This document shows positions 34,888 through 43,912 of a stretch of DNA of 64,000 nt, piece after piece. A program made the translations under genes and the position numbers. This DNA is from CAZGSN01 sp964371655 (lineage in GTDB: Bacteria > Desulfobacterota > Binatia > HRBIN30): the NCBI GenBank assembly GCA_964371655.1, contig CAYJOD010000015.1, positions 34,863 through 98,862 of the forward strand, in the 5' to 3' direction. The notes below the pieces were generated by a model. It was not told the origin of the DNA. It was given only the letters and a program-made list of their open reading frames with translations, and ran no database searches. How positions within the stretch are numbered: the stretch's first letter is position 1; each line of letters opens with the position of its first letter.

Positions 34888-35813
34888 AAGCAGGGCGAGT
34901 GTGGTTGTGCGGCTGTCGCGGCCGCACGCCGGGAATGCACACGCGTCTGACAGAGACGCCTTCGTCTTTCCTCGGTGCGCACAGCGCACCCTACAAGAAC
35001 ATTGGGGACTTCGGTGTGGACGGTAGGGTGCGCCGCGCGCACCGACTGGGCGCTTGCCAGCCCGGGTATCCTCCTTCGCGGCTTCTCGGATTGCTCCTGG
35101 CGGGCGTGCTGACCCTGAGCGCGTGCGCTACCCGTGTCGAGCCGCCGCAGCCGGAGTGGTCGGCGGCTCCCGCCCTGACCGCCGTCGAAGCGGTCGCGGC
35201 GCTGCGTCGTAGCGACGCCCAGCTGCAAAGCTTGCGAGCTCGTTTCACGGCGACGCTGCATTCGGCTGAGCCGGAGCGCCGGGCGCGGGGTGTTGTCTTA
35301 GTGAAGAAGCCGGATCGCTTGCGCTTGCGCCTGCTGTCGCCGTTCGGTCTGACCGTGCTCGACTATTGTTCGAAAGGCGCGCACGCGCTGATGCAGTTGC
35401 CGCTGGCCGGCGAGACCTGGGTTGACGGCGAAATCGACCGCCACGGGGCCTTTTCACCGTCGGCGTTTGCGCCGGCGTTTCTTCTCGACCACGCGGTTTC
35501 TGTCGATGGCTGTCGCGAGCATGGCGACCAGTCGTACGTCGAGTGTTGGGACAAGGTCGGCGGTGAGCGACGCTCGGTGCAGATCGGACTGCATCCTGCC
35601 GTCGTGCTGCGCGAAATCTTTTACAAGGGAGACGCTCCGGCGCTTACGCTCGCCTACTCGGACCACCGCCGCGTCGACGGACTGACGGTGCCGTTTCGGG
35701 TGAGCGCCGAGCAGCCAGGAAGCGCGATGACGATGGAAATCGAGATCGAAGCCTACGAGATCAACCCGGTGTTGGACGACGCGTTGTTCGACGCGTCCGG
35801 AAGCGCACCGTGA
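34884..35813 (+). CDS. LolB-like outer-membrane lipoprotein
   Basis: 309 residues if started at the ATG overlapping the upstream stop. Residues ~15-60 are encoded by an inverted repeat (GGTGCGCACAGCGCACCCTA at 34973 facing GTAGGGTGCGCCGCGCGCAC near 35024), so the true start may be inside or after it, for example GTG 35028. A lipobox follows (LLLAGVLTLSAC). The mature part, with LQSLRARFTATLHSAEPERR, GVVLVKKPDRLRLRLLSPFG and a long beta-rich body, resembles LolB or related lipoproteins that accept lipids at the outer membrane. It sits between the dehydratase and the exporter, with a four-base overlap to the latter. Confidence 0.75.
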   Translation: MKAGRVWLCGCRGRTPGMHTRLTETPSSFLGAHSAPYKNIGDFGVDGRVRRAHRLGACQPGYPPSRLLGLLLAGVLTLSACATRVEPPQPEWSAAPALTAVEAVAALRRSDAQLQSLRARFTATLHSAEPERRARGVVLVKKPDRLRLRLLSPFGLTVLDYCSKGAHALMQLPLAGETWVDGEIDRHGAFSPSAFAPAFLLDHAVSVDGCREHGDQSYVECWDKVGGERRSVQIGLHPAVVLREIFYKGDAPALTLAYSDHRRVDGLTVPFRVSAEQPGSAMTMEIEIEAYEINPVLDDALFDASGSAP

Positions 35814-38275
35814 GCTTCGAGCCTGCGCTCTGGGTGAGCTGGATCGAGCGCCGCTACAAGGCGGTGCTGGCGGGCTCCTTGGCTCTCACCGTTTTATGCG
35901 CCCTGTCGCTGTTCGCCCTGCGTCTCGATCTCGACGTTCTCGACATGCTTCCGCACGGAGCCCCGGCGTTCGACAACTTCAAGACGTTCGTCTCTGAGTT
36001 CGGCGAGCTCAACGAGCTGATCGTTCTCCTCGAGAGCGACAACCCCGAACAGATCGAGCCCTTCGCCGACGAGTTTGTCGCGCAAGTTAGCCGGCTCGAT
36101 ACGGTGGCGCGGGTGCAGGGTCGGCTCGATCCAGAGCCGATTCAGCGCGACATCCTTGGGCGCTACCTCTTCAACTACGTTCCGCTCGATGGTTACGCGC
36201 AGCTGGCGAAGCGGCTGAGCCCCGAGGGTATCGATGCCCAAGTCGCCGGTAACCGTGCCGCGCTCAGCGCACCGTTCGATCTTATGACCGCACAGTGGGT
36301 GCGCCGCGACCCGTTCGGCCTCACTCGACTGGCGGGACGGGCGCTGGCGCAGGGGCTTCCGGACACGGGCTTTCGAGGCGTCGGCGGCTACGCCAGCAGC
36401 GCCGATGGCAGCGCGATTCTGATCGTGGTGCAGCCGAAGAAAAGTGCGTTCGACATCGAGTTCACCACCGACTTCATGGCCGCGGTGCGCGCGGCCGAGT
36501 TGCATGCCCGGGATGCGAGTGGGTCGGCGGCGTCGGTTCGCGTCGGCTACACCGGCAGCTACGCGTTCGCCCTCGAAGATGCGGCGACGATTCAATGGGA
36601 TATCGGCAAGTACACGATCCTCGCCTTGCTCGGGGTGCTGGCGACCTTCCTGGTCGGCTATCGCAACCTGCGAGTGCTGCCCTTTGTCACCTACCCGCTG
36701 GTGGTGAGTACGCTGGTGACGTTTGCGGCAGGGCTGCTGTGGTATGCCCGCCTCAACGTGGTATCGATCTGCTTTGCGGCGATCTTGTACGGCTTGTCGA
36801 TCGACTCCGGGATCCATTACTACACGCGCCTGCTGCAGGAGTTGCGCGACACCGACCTGCGCACGGCGGTGACGCGAACCCTAGCCGGTCTCGGCGGAGC
36901 CAATGTCGTCGCCTCGGCGACCACGGCGGCGGCCTTCTGTGTGGTCGGCTTTTCGCAGCTCACAGGCGTGAGTCAGCTCGGCTTCCTGACGGCGCTGGGG
37001 ATGTTGGTCACGATCGCGGAGTTCTTCCTCCTCTATCCGGCGCTCACCTTTGCCATGCCGGCGGGCACGTTCGCGCCGCGCGCCTTGACGACGCCAAGGC
37101 TCGGAGCCCTTGCTGCGGCTTCGAGTCGTCGCGCTCGTGGCATTTGTCTGGGTCTCGCAATCGTAACCGTAGGGTTGGCATGGGTGGCGTCTGGAGTTGG
37201 GCTCGACGTCGATCTCACCCACCTGCGTCCCCGAGGCAGCGTCGCCATGAGCGTGCAGGAGCGCGTGGCCGCGCGCTTCGGCGGCGATGTTACGGCGGGA
37301 GCGGTGCTGGTGCGGGCTGCGGACACGGAAGGCGCGCTACAACAGAGCGAGCGCGTCGCGCAGCGTTTGCTGGCCTATCAAGACGAGGGTTTGTTGAAAT
37401 CGTTTCGTGGAGTTGGGGCGCTGCTGCCCTCGGAGCGGACGCAAGCGCAACGGCTGCGCGCGTTCGAACGTCTGCCGCGTGCCCAGGCGGCAGAGTGGCT
37501 GGCGGCCGCCTTGCCCCGGCACGGCTTTGCGGCCGCGGCCTTCGATACGTTTCTTGCCTCATGGCTGCAGCCGCAACGCGAGCTGGTGCGGCTCGACAGC
37601 GCGGCGCTGGATCCGCTGCGGCCTGTGCTCGAACGATACATTCGGGTTCGCCCTGACGCTGTGACCGTGGCTACGTACCTCGAGCCGCCGCCGGGTGTGA
37701 GTCTGAGTGTGGTGGAGGCGCGGCTACGGCGCGACATTCCAGACCTCGACATGAGCGTTGCCGCGCGCGGGCTGTTGGAGGAAGAGCTCGGGCGGATGCT
37801 GCGGCGTGAGCTGATCGGCTTTTTCGCGGCATCGTTTGCGCTCAATCTGGTGTTGGTGTTGTGGAACTTCCCGCGCTTGCGGGTCGCGGGCGCGATCCTG
37901 ATTCCCGAGGCGGTGGTGATTTTCGCCTGCTTCGCGTCGATGCGTGCCTGCGGTGTGGCGATCGATCCCGTCAATCTGATCGTGGTGCCGCTCATCCTCG
38001 GGATCGGCGTCGATAACTGCGTTTACGTTGCCGAACGCTGGCGGCAGGGGGAGGACTTCGGCGAGTCCGTGAGCAACGGCGGGCGCGCCCTGGGCGTGAG
38101 CGCGTTCACGACCATGGCCGGCTTCGGATTTCTGGGTTTGTCCGAGTACCCGGCGCTCGCCCATCTCGGCGCGTTTGCGGCGTTGAGCCTATTCCTGTGC
38201 TTCGCCGCTTCGGTCACGATCTTGCCGGCGCTCATTCAAGCGTTCACCTCGGGGCGCGACGGTCGGCGCGACTGA
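35810..38275 (+). CDS. MMPL/RND-family exporter
   Basis: 821 residues from a GTG that overlaps the preceding stop (GTGA). The layout is that of MMPL/RND lipid exporters: TM1 (AVLAGSLALTVLCALSLFAL), a large periplasmic domain (~40-255), five TMs (for example YTILALLGVLATFLVGYRNL and ICFAAILYGLSIDSGIHYYT), a second periplasmic domain (~470-655) and five more TMs (LIGFFAASFALNLVLVLWNF, LIVVPLILGIGVDNCVYVAE). The Asp residues in LSIDSGIH and GIGVDNCVY are in positions used for proton relay. It probably moves the cluster product across the inner membrane towards the LolA/LolB-like proteins. It is the last gene of the contiguous operon. Confidence 0.9.
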   Translation: MSFEPALWVSWIERRYKAVLAGSLALTVLCALSLFALRLDLDVLDMLPHGAPAFDNFKTFVSEFGELNELIVLLESDNPEQIEPFADEFVAQVSRLDTVARVQGRLDPEPIQRDILGRYLFNYVPLDGYAQLAKRLSPEGIDAQVAGNRAALSAPFDLMTAQWVRRDPFGLTRLAGRALAQGLPDTGFRGVGGYASSADGSAILIVVQPKKSAFDIEFTTDFMAAVRAAELHARDASGSAASVRVGYTGSYAFALEDAATIQWDIGKYTILALLGVLATFLVGYRNLRVLPFVTYPLVVSTLVTFAAGLLWYARLNVVSICFAAILYGLSIDSGIHYYTRLLQELRDTDLRTAVTRTLAGLGGANVVASATTAAAFCVVGFSQLTGVSQLGFLTALGMLVTIAEFFLLYPALTFAMPAGTFAPRALTTPRLGALAAASSRRARGICLGLAIVTVGLAWVASGVGLDVDLTHLRPRGSVAMSVQERVAARFGGDVTAGAVLVRAADTEGALQQSERVAQRLLAYQDEGLLKSFRGVGALLPSERTQAQRLRAFERLPRAQAAEWLAAALPRHGFAAAAFDTFLASWLQPQRELVRLDSAALDPLRPVLERYIRVRPDAVTVATYLEPPPGVSLSVVEARLRRDIPDLDMSVAARGLLEEELGRMLRRELIGFFAASFALNLVLVLWNFPRLRVAGAILIPEAVVIFACFASMRACGVAIDPVNLIVVPLILGIGVDNCVYVAERWRQGEDFGESVSNGGRALGVSAFTTMAGFGFLGLSEYPALAHLGAFAALSLFLCFAASVTILPALIQAFTSGRDGRRD

Positions 38276-38857
38276 ACCTGAAAACCTCGATTAGAACCGT
38301 GGATGAACACGGATGGACGCGGATTCGGAAGGGAACCACTTCCCTTCGAAGCGTATCGATTTTGTCCGGGCGAATTCATCACCTGAATCCCTGCATGTCC
38401 CGTTTCTGGCTGGTCTTATCCGCGTTCATCGGCGTCCATCCGCGGTTCCAACTGAGTTATTCGGGCTGAATCTTAGGCTCAGACCTCCTGACCTCGCCAA
38501 CGGGATTGAGGTCCCCGAGGTTCGACGAAGTTGGTGACATCACGGCGAAATTGACTGGCGGCAACGCCAGGCGAGAAACTCCATCGAGGATTCTCTCTTG
38601 ATTCCAAGAGTCCACAGATGACGCAGATGACACCGATGTCGAGCCTGCATAGTCAGCCTTATCTGAGTCATCTGCGTCATCTACCGGATTGAAGACGGAA
38701 TCAGAAAGAAATCCCGGATCTCAGGAGCTCTGGTGCTATGGGTGCACGGCACGCGGGTGGATCCACGCTCGCGTGCAGGGCGCGTTGTGTTTGTCGTCCG
38801 GCATGATCCTGAACGTCTCTTTCCTGTCTTGCTCGGTACGGCTCTGGTTGAGGCCAC
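38276..38857. repeat. 582-bp spacer with two inverted repeats
   Basis: An imperfect palindrome at 38293-38460 (AACCGTGGATGAACACGGAT facing GTTCATCGGCGTCCATCCGC) and another at 38608-38694 (CCACAGATGACGCAGATGAC facing TGAGTCATCTGCGTCATCTA). The rest (38465-38600 and 38700-38857) shows no gene. It separates the plus-strand biosynthetic operon from the minus-strand arsenic genes. Confidence 0.8.
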
Positions 38858-39229
38858 TCACGGAATGACGGCAAACACGCCGGCCAGCAGCGCGGCGACG
38901 GGCAGTGTGGTGACCCAGGCGACGAGAATCCGGCCAATCGTCATCCAACGCGCCTGTTGCGTGACGAGTCCGATGCCGAACAGCGCGCCGCACGATACGT
39001 GTGTCGTAGAAACGGGAAGCCCGAGGCGGCTGGCGAACAGAACGAGCAGCGCGGAGCCGAAGGCAAGTGCCGAGAGCGAGCCCAGTGACGTGGCGACGGT
39101 CGCCAGCAGAAGTGCAGAGCGATAGCTGAGTACGTTGCTGCCGTAGAGCGTGGCAACGCCTTTGAAATTGTCGTTCGCGCCGTTGGAGTAGGCGAGCAGC
39201 AGAACGGCGATAGCGAGTATCCAGATCAT
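38858..39229 (-). CDS. Drastically shortened PiT-type transporter in arsenosugar operon
   Basis: Only 123 residues, start at the ATG at 39229 overlapping the arsS stop. The sequence opens like a PiT phosphate transporter (LLLAYSNGANDNFKGVATLY, with the GANDN signature), then passes straight to what is normally the end of such a protein: LFASRLGLPVSTTHVSCGAL (VSTTH signature) and ILVAWVTTLPVAALLAGVFA. Full-length members have over 300 residues, so roughly 200 are missing between about residues 55 and 60 without a frameshift. This could be an in-frame deletion relic or a genuine mini-protein. In context it may once have moved phosphate, arsenate or an arsenosugar precursor. Confidence 0.75.
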   Translation of the reverse strand: MIWILAIAVLLLAYSNGANDNFKGVATLYGSNVLSYRSALLLATVATSLGSLSALAFGSALLVLFASRLGLPVSTTHVSCGALFGIGLVTQQARWMTIGRILVAWVTTLPVAALLAGVFAVIP

Positions 39230-40236
39230 CGCAGCGCCCCCGAGCAGCTCGAACCCGCGCCGGCGGTACATCCGAAGCAGTGCGAACCGGTTGCGACCTT
39301 TGCACCGGTGACGAAGTCGAGGTTGGTGAGATCCCGGAGCGTCCGGATCCGCGGTTCTCCAATTGAAACGTCCAACATCTGGTTGAAATCGCAGTCGTAC
39401 ACGCGGCCATCCCAGCCGATGCTCAGCATCGACCGACACATGAGCCCGGCAACGGTCGCGGGGTTGAAGTGATTGACCAGCAAGCTCATGTACGCTTCGA
39501 GCTCGCCGGCCTTTTCCAGGCACGCTGCGAAGCGCCAGATGGGCATGTTCGTGATCGTCAGCAAGCGATCGAATCTCACCCCGAAGTGCTGCTGAAGCTC
39601 GTCCTTGTACCGGGCTTCCAAGGTGACTTGCGGCGGCGGCAGGAACGCCCCGACCGGGTTGTAGACCAGGTCCAGCTCCAGACCCGTGTCGCCGGCGCCG
39701 TAGCCCAGGGCGTTGAGCTCGCGCAGTGCCCGGATGCTCTTCTCAAAGGCGCCTTTGCCGCGCTGCTTGTCGACGTTCTCTTCCCCATAACACGGTAGGC
39801 TCGCTACAACGTGAACCCGATTGGTCGCGAGAATACGGGCCAGGTCTTCCTGACCGCGCTCGTGAAGGACCGTGAGGTTGCAGCGGTCGATCACGTGCCG
39901 GCCGAGGCGCCGAGCTTCGCTGACCATCCACCGGAAGCTCGGATTGAGCTCCGGCGCACCTCCCGTAAGGTCGAGCGTCTCGACCGCCGGGTTGGACGCC
40001 AGGAGCTCGATCACGCGCTCCGCGATCTCCGGTTGCATGACTTCCTTGCGTCTGGGACCTGCATCGACGTGGCAATGATGGCACGCCATGTTGCAGAGCT
40101 TGCCCACATTCACCTGCAGCGTGGTCACGCGGCCTCGCCGCAGCCCTCCGGGCTCGACGGTCTCTATGACTTCATGGAACCCGGGCGTTGTCTGGGGATC
40201 CAATCTCCACGCCGGCTCTGCTGCGGAGCGGCTCAT
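39226..40236 (-). CDS. arsS: Arsenosugar biosynthesis radical SAM protein ArsS
   Basis: 336 residues; start at the ATG at 40236 that overlaps the arsM stop (TGATG); the frame is open nine codons further. The radical SAM cluster motif is VGKLCNMACHHCHVDAGPRR (CxxxCxxC), followed by LDLTGGAPELNPSFRWMVSE and HVIDRCNLTVLHERGQEDLA. The C-terminal extension has Cys-rich HCFGCTAGAGSSCSGALR and the LMCRSMLSIGWDGRVYDCDF segment typical of ArsS (formerly DUF3641). ArsS is thought to join a 5'-deoxyadenosyl group to dimethylarsenite after ArsM has methylated arsenite. Neighbours on both sides fit this pathway. Confidence 0.93.
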   Translation of the reverse strand: MSRSAAEPAWRLDPQTTPGFHEVIETVEPGGLRRGRVTTLQVNVGKLCNMACHHCHVDAGPRRKEVMQPEIAERVIELLASNPAVETLDLTGGAPELNPSFRWMVSEARRLGRHVIDRCNLTVLHERGQEDLARILATNRVHVVASLPCYGEENVDKQRGKGAFEKSIRALRELNALGYGAGDTGLELDLVYNPVGAFLPPPQVTLEARYKDELQQHFGVRFDRLLTITNMPIWRFAACLEKAGELEAYMSLLVNHFNPATVAGLMCRSMLSIGWDGRVYDCDFNQMLDVSIGEPRIRTLRDLTNLDFVTGAKVATGSHCFGCTAGAGSSCSGALR

Positions 40237-41387
40237 CAGCAGCAGTTCCCGTTTCCGACGCAAGCGTTGCGAGACTCCGTGGTCACGTCGTACGCCAACC
40301 CCTTGGTCTCACGGGGATGTCGAACCGTGTCTCGCGAGCAGTCGAAGGGCTTGGCGTCTTCCGCGGCCACCGGTGTTCGCGGTTGCACCGGGATGATGTC
40401 GGAGGCGTAGGGTGCGCTGGTGTAGATGCCGAATGTCTTGTCGCAAACGGCCATCGGTACGCCGCGTCGAAGGACATGACCGTCGTCGTCGCGCACTTCA
40501 CTCCACGGCCCGCGGTAGAGGACAGCCTGATTGCGCTCCCAACACGGCTCCTGCTTCCCTTTCCACGCCCGCACCGTCACCGAGCGGAACTCGATCCCGT
40601 TCACCGTTTGCCATGGTTCCGCATCGCGCTTTACGATCTCGATCCCGAAGAAGCCGGCAGCGGCGAACGCTTGTAGGAAGGCGCTTTCCTGGAAGGCGCC
40701 CGAGATGCAGCCGGACCACAGCTTCGAGTCCTGTTTCAGCTCTGCCGGAACCGGCTCATCCGCAACGATATCCGAGATGACGGCTCGCCCGCCGCGACGA
40801 AGGACACGGAAGATCTCGCCGAGCAGGCGCTGCTTATCCTCGTCGCGCACGAGATTCAGGACACAGTTCGAAACCACCACATCCACCGATTCCTCCGCGA
40901 TGAGCGGCCGCTTCTCGCGCTGCTCGTCGGTTGCCGCCTCGAATGCCGCAAGCTCAACCTGCGAACCGATAGGACTGCGAGCCAGGTAGTGGTCGACGGC
41001 ATCGAGATCGGTACGTAGGTCCTGTATCTTCCCACGTACGAAGCGAACGTTGTCGTAGCCGAGACGGGTGGCAACCTCGGGCTGGTAGCGTCGGGACAGG
41101 GCAAGCATGTCGGGGTTCATGTCGACCCCGATGATCCGCCCGTTCGGCCCAACGACCTGCGCGGCGATGAAGCATATCTTGCCGCCCCCCGAGCCGAGGT
41201 CGAGCACCGTCTCACCGGCCCGCAGGTACGCGGATGGGTCGCCGCAGCCATAGTCCCGCTCGATCACCTCGGCCGGGATGACTTCCAGATAGCGCTTATC
41301 GTACTCCACCGGGCAGCACAGACTTTCCTCGCGCCGCTCGGCCCCGCTTGAATATCGCTCCAGCACCGATTCTTCGACTTTCAACAC
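40236..41387 (-). CDS. arsM: Arsenite methyltransferase ArsM (arsenosugar type)
   Basis: 383 residues. The SAM-binding motif is GETVLDLGSGGGKICFIAAQ; Cys residues associated with arsenic binding are in SLCCPVEYDKRYLEVIP and VVVSNCVLNLVRDEDKQRLL (the conserved NCVxN motif), and in SGCISGAF. The C-terminal ~120 residues form an added domain ending ESRNACVGNGNCC, as in methyltransferases encoded next to arsS. It should methylate arsenite to dimethylated arsenic. The arsS start overlaps its stop, and an inverted repeat of the CTCTGTG type lies upstream. No arsR repressor gene is visible nearby. Confidence 0.9.
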   Translation of the reverse strand: MLKVEESVLERYSSGAERREESLCCPVEYDKRYLEVIPAEVIERDYGCGDPSAYLRAGETVLDLGSGGGKICFIAAQVVGPNGRIIGVDMNPDMLALSRRYQPEVATRLGYDNVRFVRGKIQDLRTDLDAVDHYLARSPIGSQVELAAFEAATDEQREKRPLIAEESVDVVVSNCVLNLVRDEDKQRLLGEIFRVLRRGGRAVISDIVADEPVPAELKQDSKLWSGCISGAFQESAFLQAFAAAGFFGIEIVKRDAEPWQTVNGIEFRSVTVRAWKGKQEPCWERNQAVLYRGPWSEVRDDDGHVLRRGVPMAVCDKTFGIYTSAPYASDIIPVQPRTPVAAEDAKPFDCSRDTVRHPRETKGLAYDVTTESRNACVGNGNCC

Positions 41388-42545
41388 GATTCACTCCTTT
41401 CCGCAGCCACCGCGGTGACTACTGACGATTGCAGAAGAAATAGAAAATGAACCACAGAGACACAGAGGCCACAGAGAAGCGGCTGAGTGTTCAAGCACAG
41501 TTGTTGACCCTCATTCTCTAGGTTCTTTCTCGGTGTCCTCTGTGTCTCTGTGGTTGATCCTCTTCGTATCCGTTCCGCGTTCGGGTTTCTATTACTTATG
41601 CAACGCTCGACGGCGTTACCACGATGTCCGATTGGCTTGTGTACACTCGTTGTCTCTCCTGGATTCCTTCGATGCGGCACCAGCGGGAGTGTTGCGTGGG
41701 AATGCTGCGTTGACTGATGCCTCTGCCAGGTTTCGCGGCGATCGATCGGGTCGTCGGGCGTGAAGGACTCAACCCAAAAACCTTAGCGCGAGCTGACGCC
41801 CGCAACCCACGCCGGTATTTGGAAGCACCCCCTCGCCCGCATGAGAGTGTCGATAAGTGCGAATGGAAAACAGGAAACAGGAAACCGGGAACCGAAAACT
41901 GGGCAATGCTTATGCAGAAAGGCCGGTTTTCCATTTTCGGTTTCCGGTTTCCTGTTTTCCATTCTCCGAGCGACGGCCGGTCGCGGAGAAAATTGACAGT
42001 CTCCGAATCACAGCGGGAGACCTGTCCCGAGCTCAGTCGAGGGAGAGCGGGGGAGGGATCCACCTTCCCGACGCGGAGCTCCGTCACATGTCCGCCGCAG
42101 GGCTCCGGAGTGCGGGCCCATCGCCGACGCCTCGGCTCCCTCACCTTCTGAGACGGTCGATAAATTCGAAATCGTGCCCTTCGACGGGGCTCAGGACAGG
42201 CTTCGAGACGGCCCCAGAAGAGGGGGCCTCCTCCGCACGAACGGACAAATGCTCAATGAAATCAAACCAGGTTCCGTTCGCCCTGAGGAGCCGCCCTCTT
42301 CTGGCGGCGTCTCGAAGGGCAGGTTCGGGAGAAAATCGATAATCTCTTCTCCCGTAAGTAATGCGGGCGCGGGAGCTGGCTTTGCGCCGCAACTCGAAAA
42401 TCTTTGCGCGCCGACAAGATCTTGAAGGCTAGTCGTTTCAATTCAAACCACGGATGGACACGGATTCCGAAGGAGAACATGTGCTGTTGAAGCCTATCGA
42501 TTTTGTCCGGTCGAATTCATCGCCCGAGTCTTTGTATGTCAGTTG
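41388..42545. repeat. 1.15-kb repeat mosaic
   Basis: No credible gene. In order: CTCTGTG-type palindrome (41447-41566, AACCACAGAGACACAGAGGC facing TCCTCTGTGTCTCTGTGGTT); unassigned sequence to ~41810; an AACAGGAAACC palindrome (41848-41975); CCGAGCTCAGTCGAGGGAG (~42028); a large palindrome 42174-42335 with arms CCCTTCGACGGGGCTCAGGA and CGGCGTCTCGAAGGGCAGGT; a hairpin near 42346-42375; and a CACGGAT-type palindrome (42445-42570) whose right arm enters the antiporter 3' end. The modules look nested rather than tandem. Confidence 0.8.
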
Positions 42546-43856
42546 TCAGGCTCTTCTTATCGCCGTTCGTCCGAGGCTCCACTTGAGTGCCGGCGGCGTG
42601 ACCAGCGTCGTGACGACGACCATCACGACGACCGCCGAGAAGCTCGCTTCGTTGACGATGCGGGTGCCTCCCACGGAAAGCGTGAGTCCGATGTTCGCAA
42701 AGATGAGGCCTACCTCGCCTCGTGGGATCATGCCGATGCCGACGGTCAGCCGGTCGACCCCTCGCCCGAGCACGCCCAGGGCACATGCCTGTTTGCCGAC
42801 AATGGCGGCCACCGTGAGTGCCGCCGCCAGGCTGAGCACTCCCGGCTGCAGGAATGATTGCAGATCGGTCCGCATACCCATCAGCACGAAGAAGATCGGT
42901 ACCAGGAATGAGGAGATGGGATAGATCAACTCCTCCAGTCCGCGCTCACCGCGATTCACGAAGTCGCGGTAGTGCACATCCTCGAGGATCAGGCCCGCGG
43001 CGAAGGCTCCAACGATCGAAGCCAGGCCGACCACGGCGGCAAGCCAGGAGAGCAGAAAACAGAAGGCGAGACCCAGTGCGAGCAGCACGCCGCGCGCCTG
43101 CAGTTGCGACGCCAGGGAGAAGAGCCTGGGCGATAGATACACGCCGAGCACGACGGCCCCGACTAGAAATCCAATCGCTTTGGTGAGCGTCATGGCGATG
43201 TCGACATAGGACAGTGTGCCACCGCTATCCGCAGCGGTGACTACCCCGGTGACCCCGGCCAAGATCACCAGTCCGAGCACATCATCAATCACCGCGGCAC
43301 CGAGAATGAGGCGACCCTCGTTGCTTTGCGAGGCACCGAGATCCTTCAGCACTCTCGCCGTGATGCCAACGCTGGTGGCGGTAAGTGTGGCCCCGAGAAA
43401 AATGTGCACATACACTCCCGCCTCCGGCAGGAGGAGCGCGCCCACGCCCCAGCCGAGGGCGAACGGTACCAACACGCCCAGAAGTGCCACAATAAACGAC
43501 GAGAGGCCGACCTTGATCATTTGTCCGACCGTGGATTCGAGGCCGACCTCGAATAGAAGGATGATTGCCCCCATCCTGGCGAGCATATCCACAAAGGCGT
43601 CGACCTCGATGGGCTCGAGGCCGGAGAAACCAAGAAGCGTCATGTTCCCCAGAAGAACACCAGCGATGAGCTCGCCGAGCACGCCCGGCTGCCCAGCTCG
43701 TGTCGCCAGCTCGGCGCCCAGCTTGGCGGCGGTGAGAATGATCGCCAGGGAGAGACCCAGTGACGCCACCGGATCGCTGTGCGCCACCGTCTCGGACCCC
43801 GCCGCAAGCGTAGGAACAGCGACGAGCGCAAGCAGCGTCACTGAAATCCAGCGCAT
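42546..43856 (-). CDS. CPA2-type cation/proton antiporter
   Basis: 436 residues from the ATG at 43856, with a signal-like first helix (MRWISVTLLALVAVPTLAAG). An ATG at 43916 overlaps the upstream stop (ATGA) and is an alternative, but it would be read through a hairpin (GGCTTTGCCCGGCAAAGCC). About twelve hydrophobic segments follow, with the CPA2 hallmarks AGQPGVLGELIAGVLLGNM, LFEVGLESTVGQMIKVG, the ion-binding Asp-Asp in LGAAVIDDVLGLVILAG and MIPRGEVGLIFANIGLTLSV. Only the membrane part is present; there is no C-terminal TrkA-N domain as in Kef proteins. It likely exchanges Na+ or K+ for H+. The last ~7 residues (RTAIRRA) are encoded by repeat DNA. Confidence 0.9.
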   Translation of the reverse strand: MRWISVTLLALVAVPTLAAGSETVAHSDPVASLGLSLAIILTAAKLGAELATRAGQPGVLGELIAGVLLGNMTLLGFSGLEPIEVDAFVDMLARMGAIILLFEVGLESTVGQMIKVGLSSFIVALLGVLVPFALGWGVGALLLPEAGVYVHIFLGATLTATSVGITARVLKDLGASQSNEGRLILGAAVIDDVLGLVILAGVTGVVTAADSGGTLSYVDIAMTLTKAIGFLVGAVVLGVYLSPRLFSLASQLQARGVLLALGLAFCFLLSWLAAVVGLASIVGAFAAGLILEDVHYRDFVNRGERGLEELIYPISSFLVPIFFVLMGMRTDLQSFLQPGVLSLAAALTVAAIVGKQACALGVLGRGVDRLTVGIGMIPRGEVGLIFANIGLTLSVGGTRIVNEASFSAVVVMVVVTTLVTPPALKWSLGRTAIRRA

Positions 43857-43912
43857 GGTGCTACGGCTCAGGGTCGAGGCTCCCGGCTTTGCCCGGCAAA
43901 GCCGAGGCTCCC

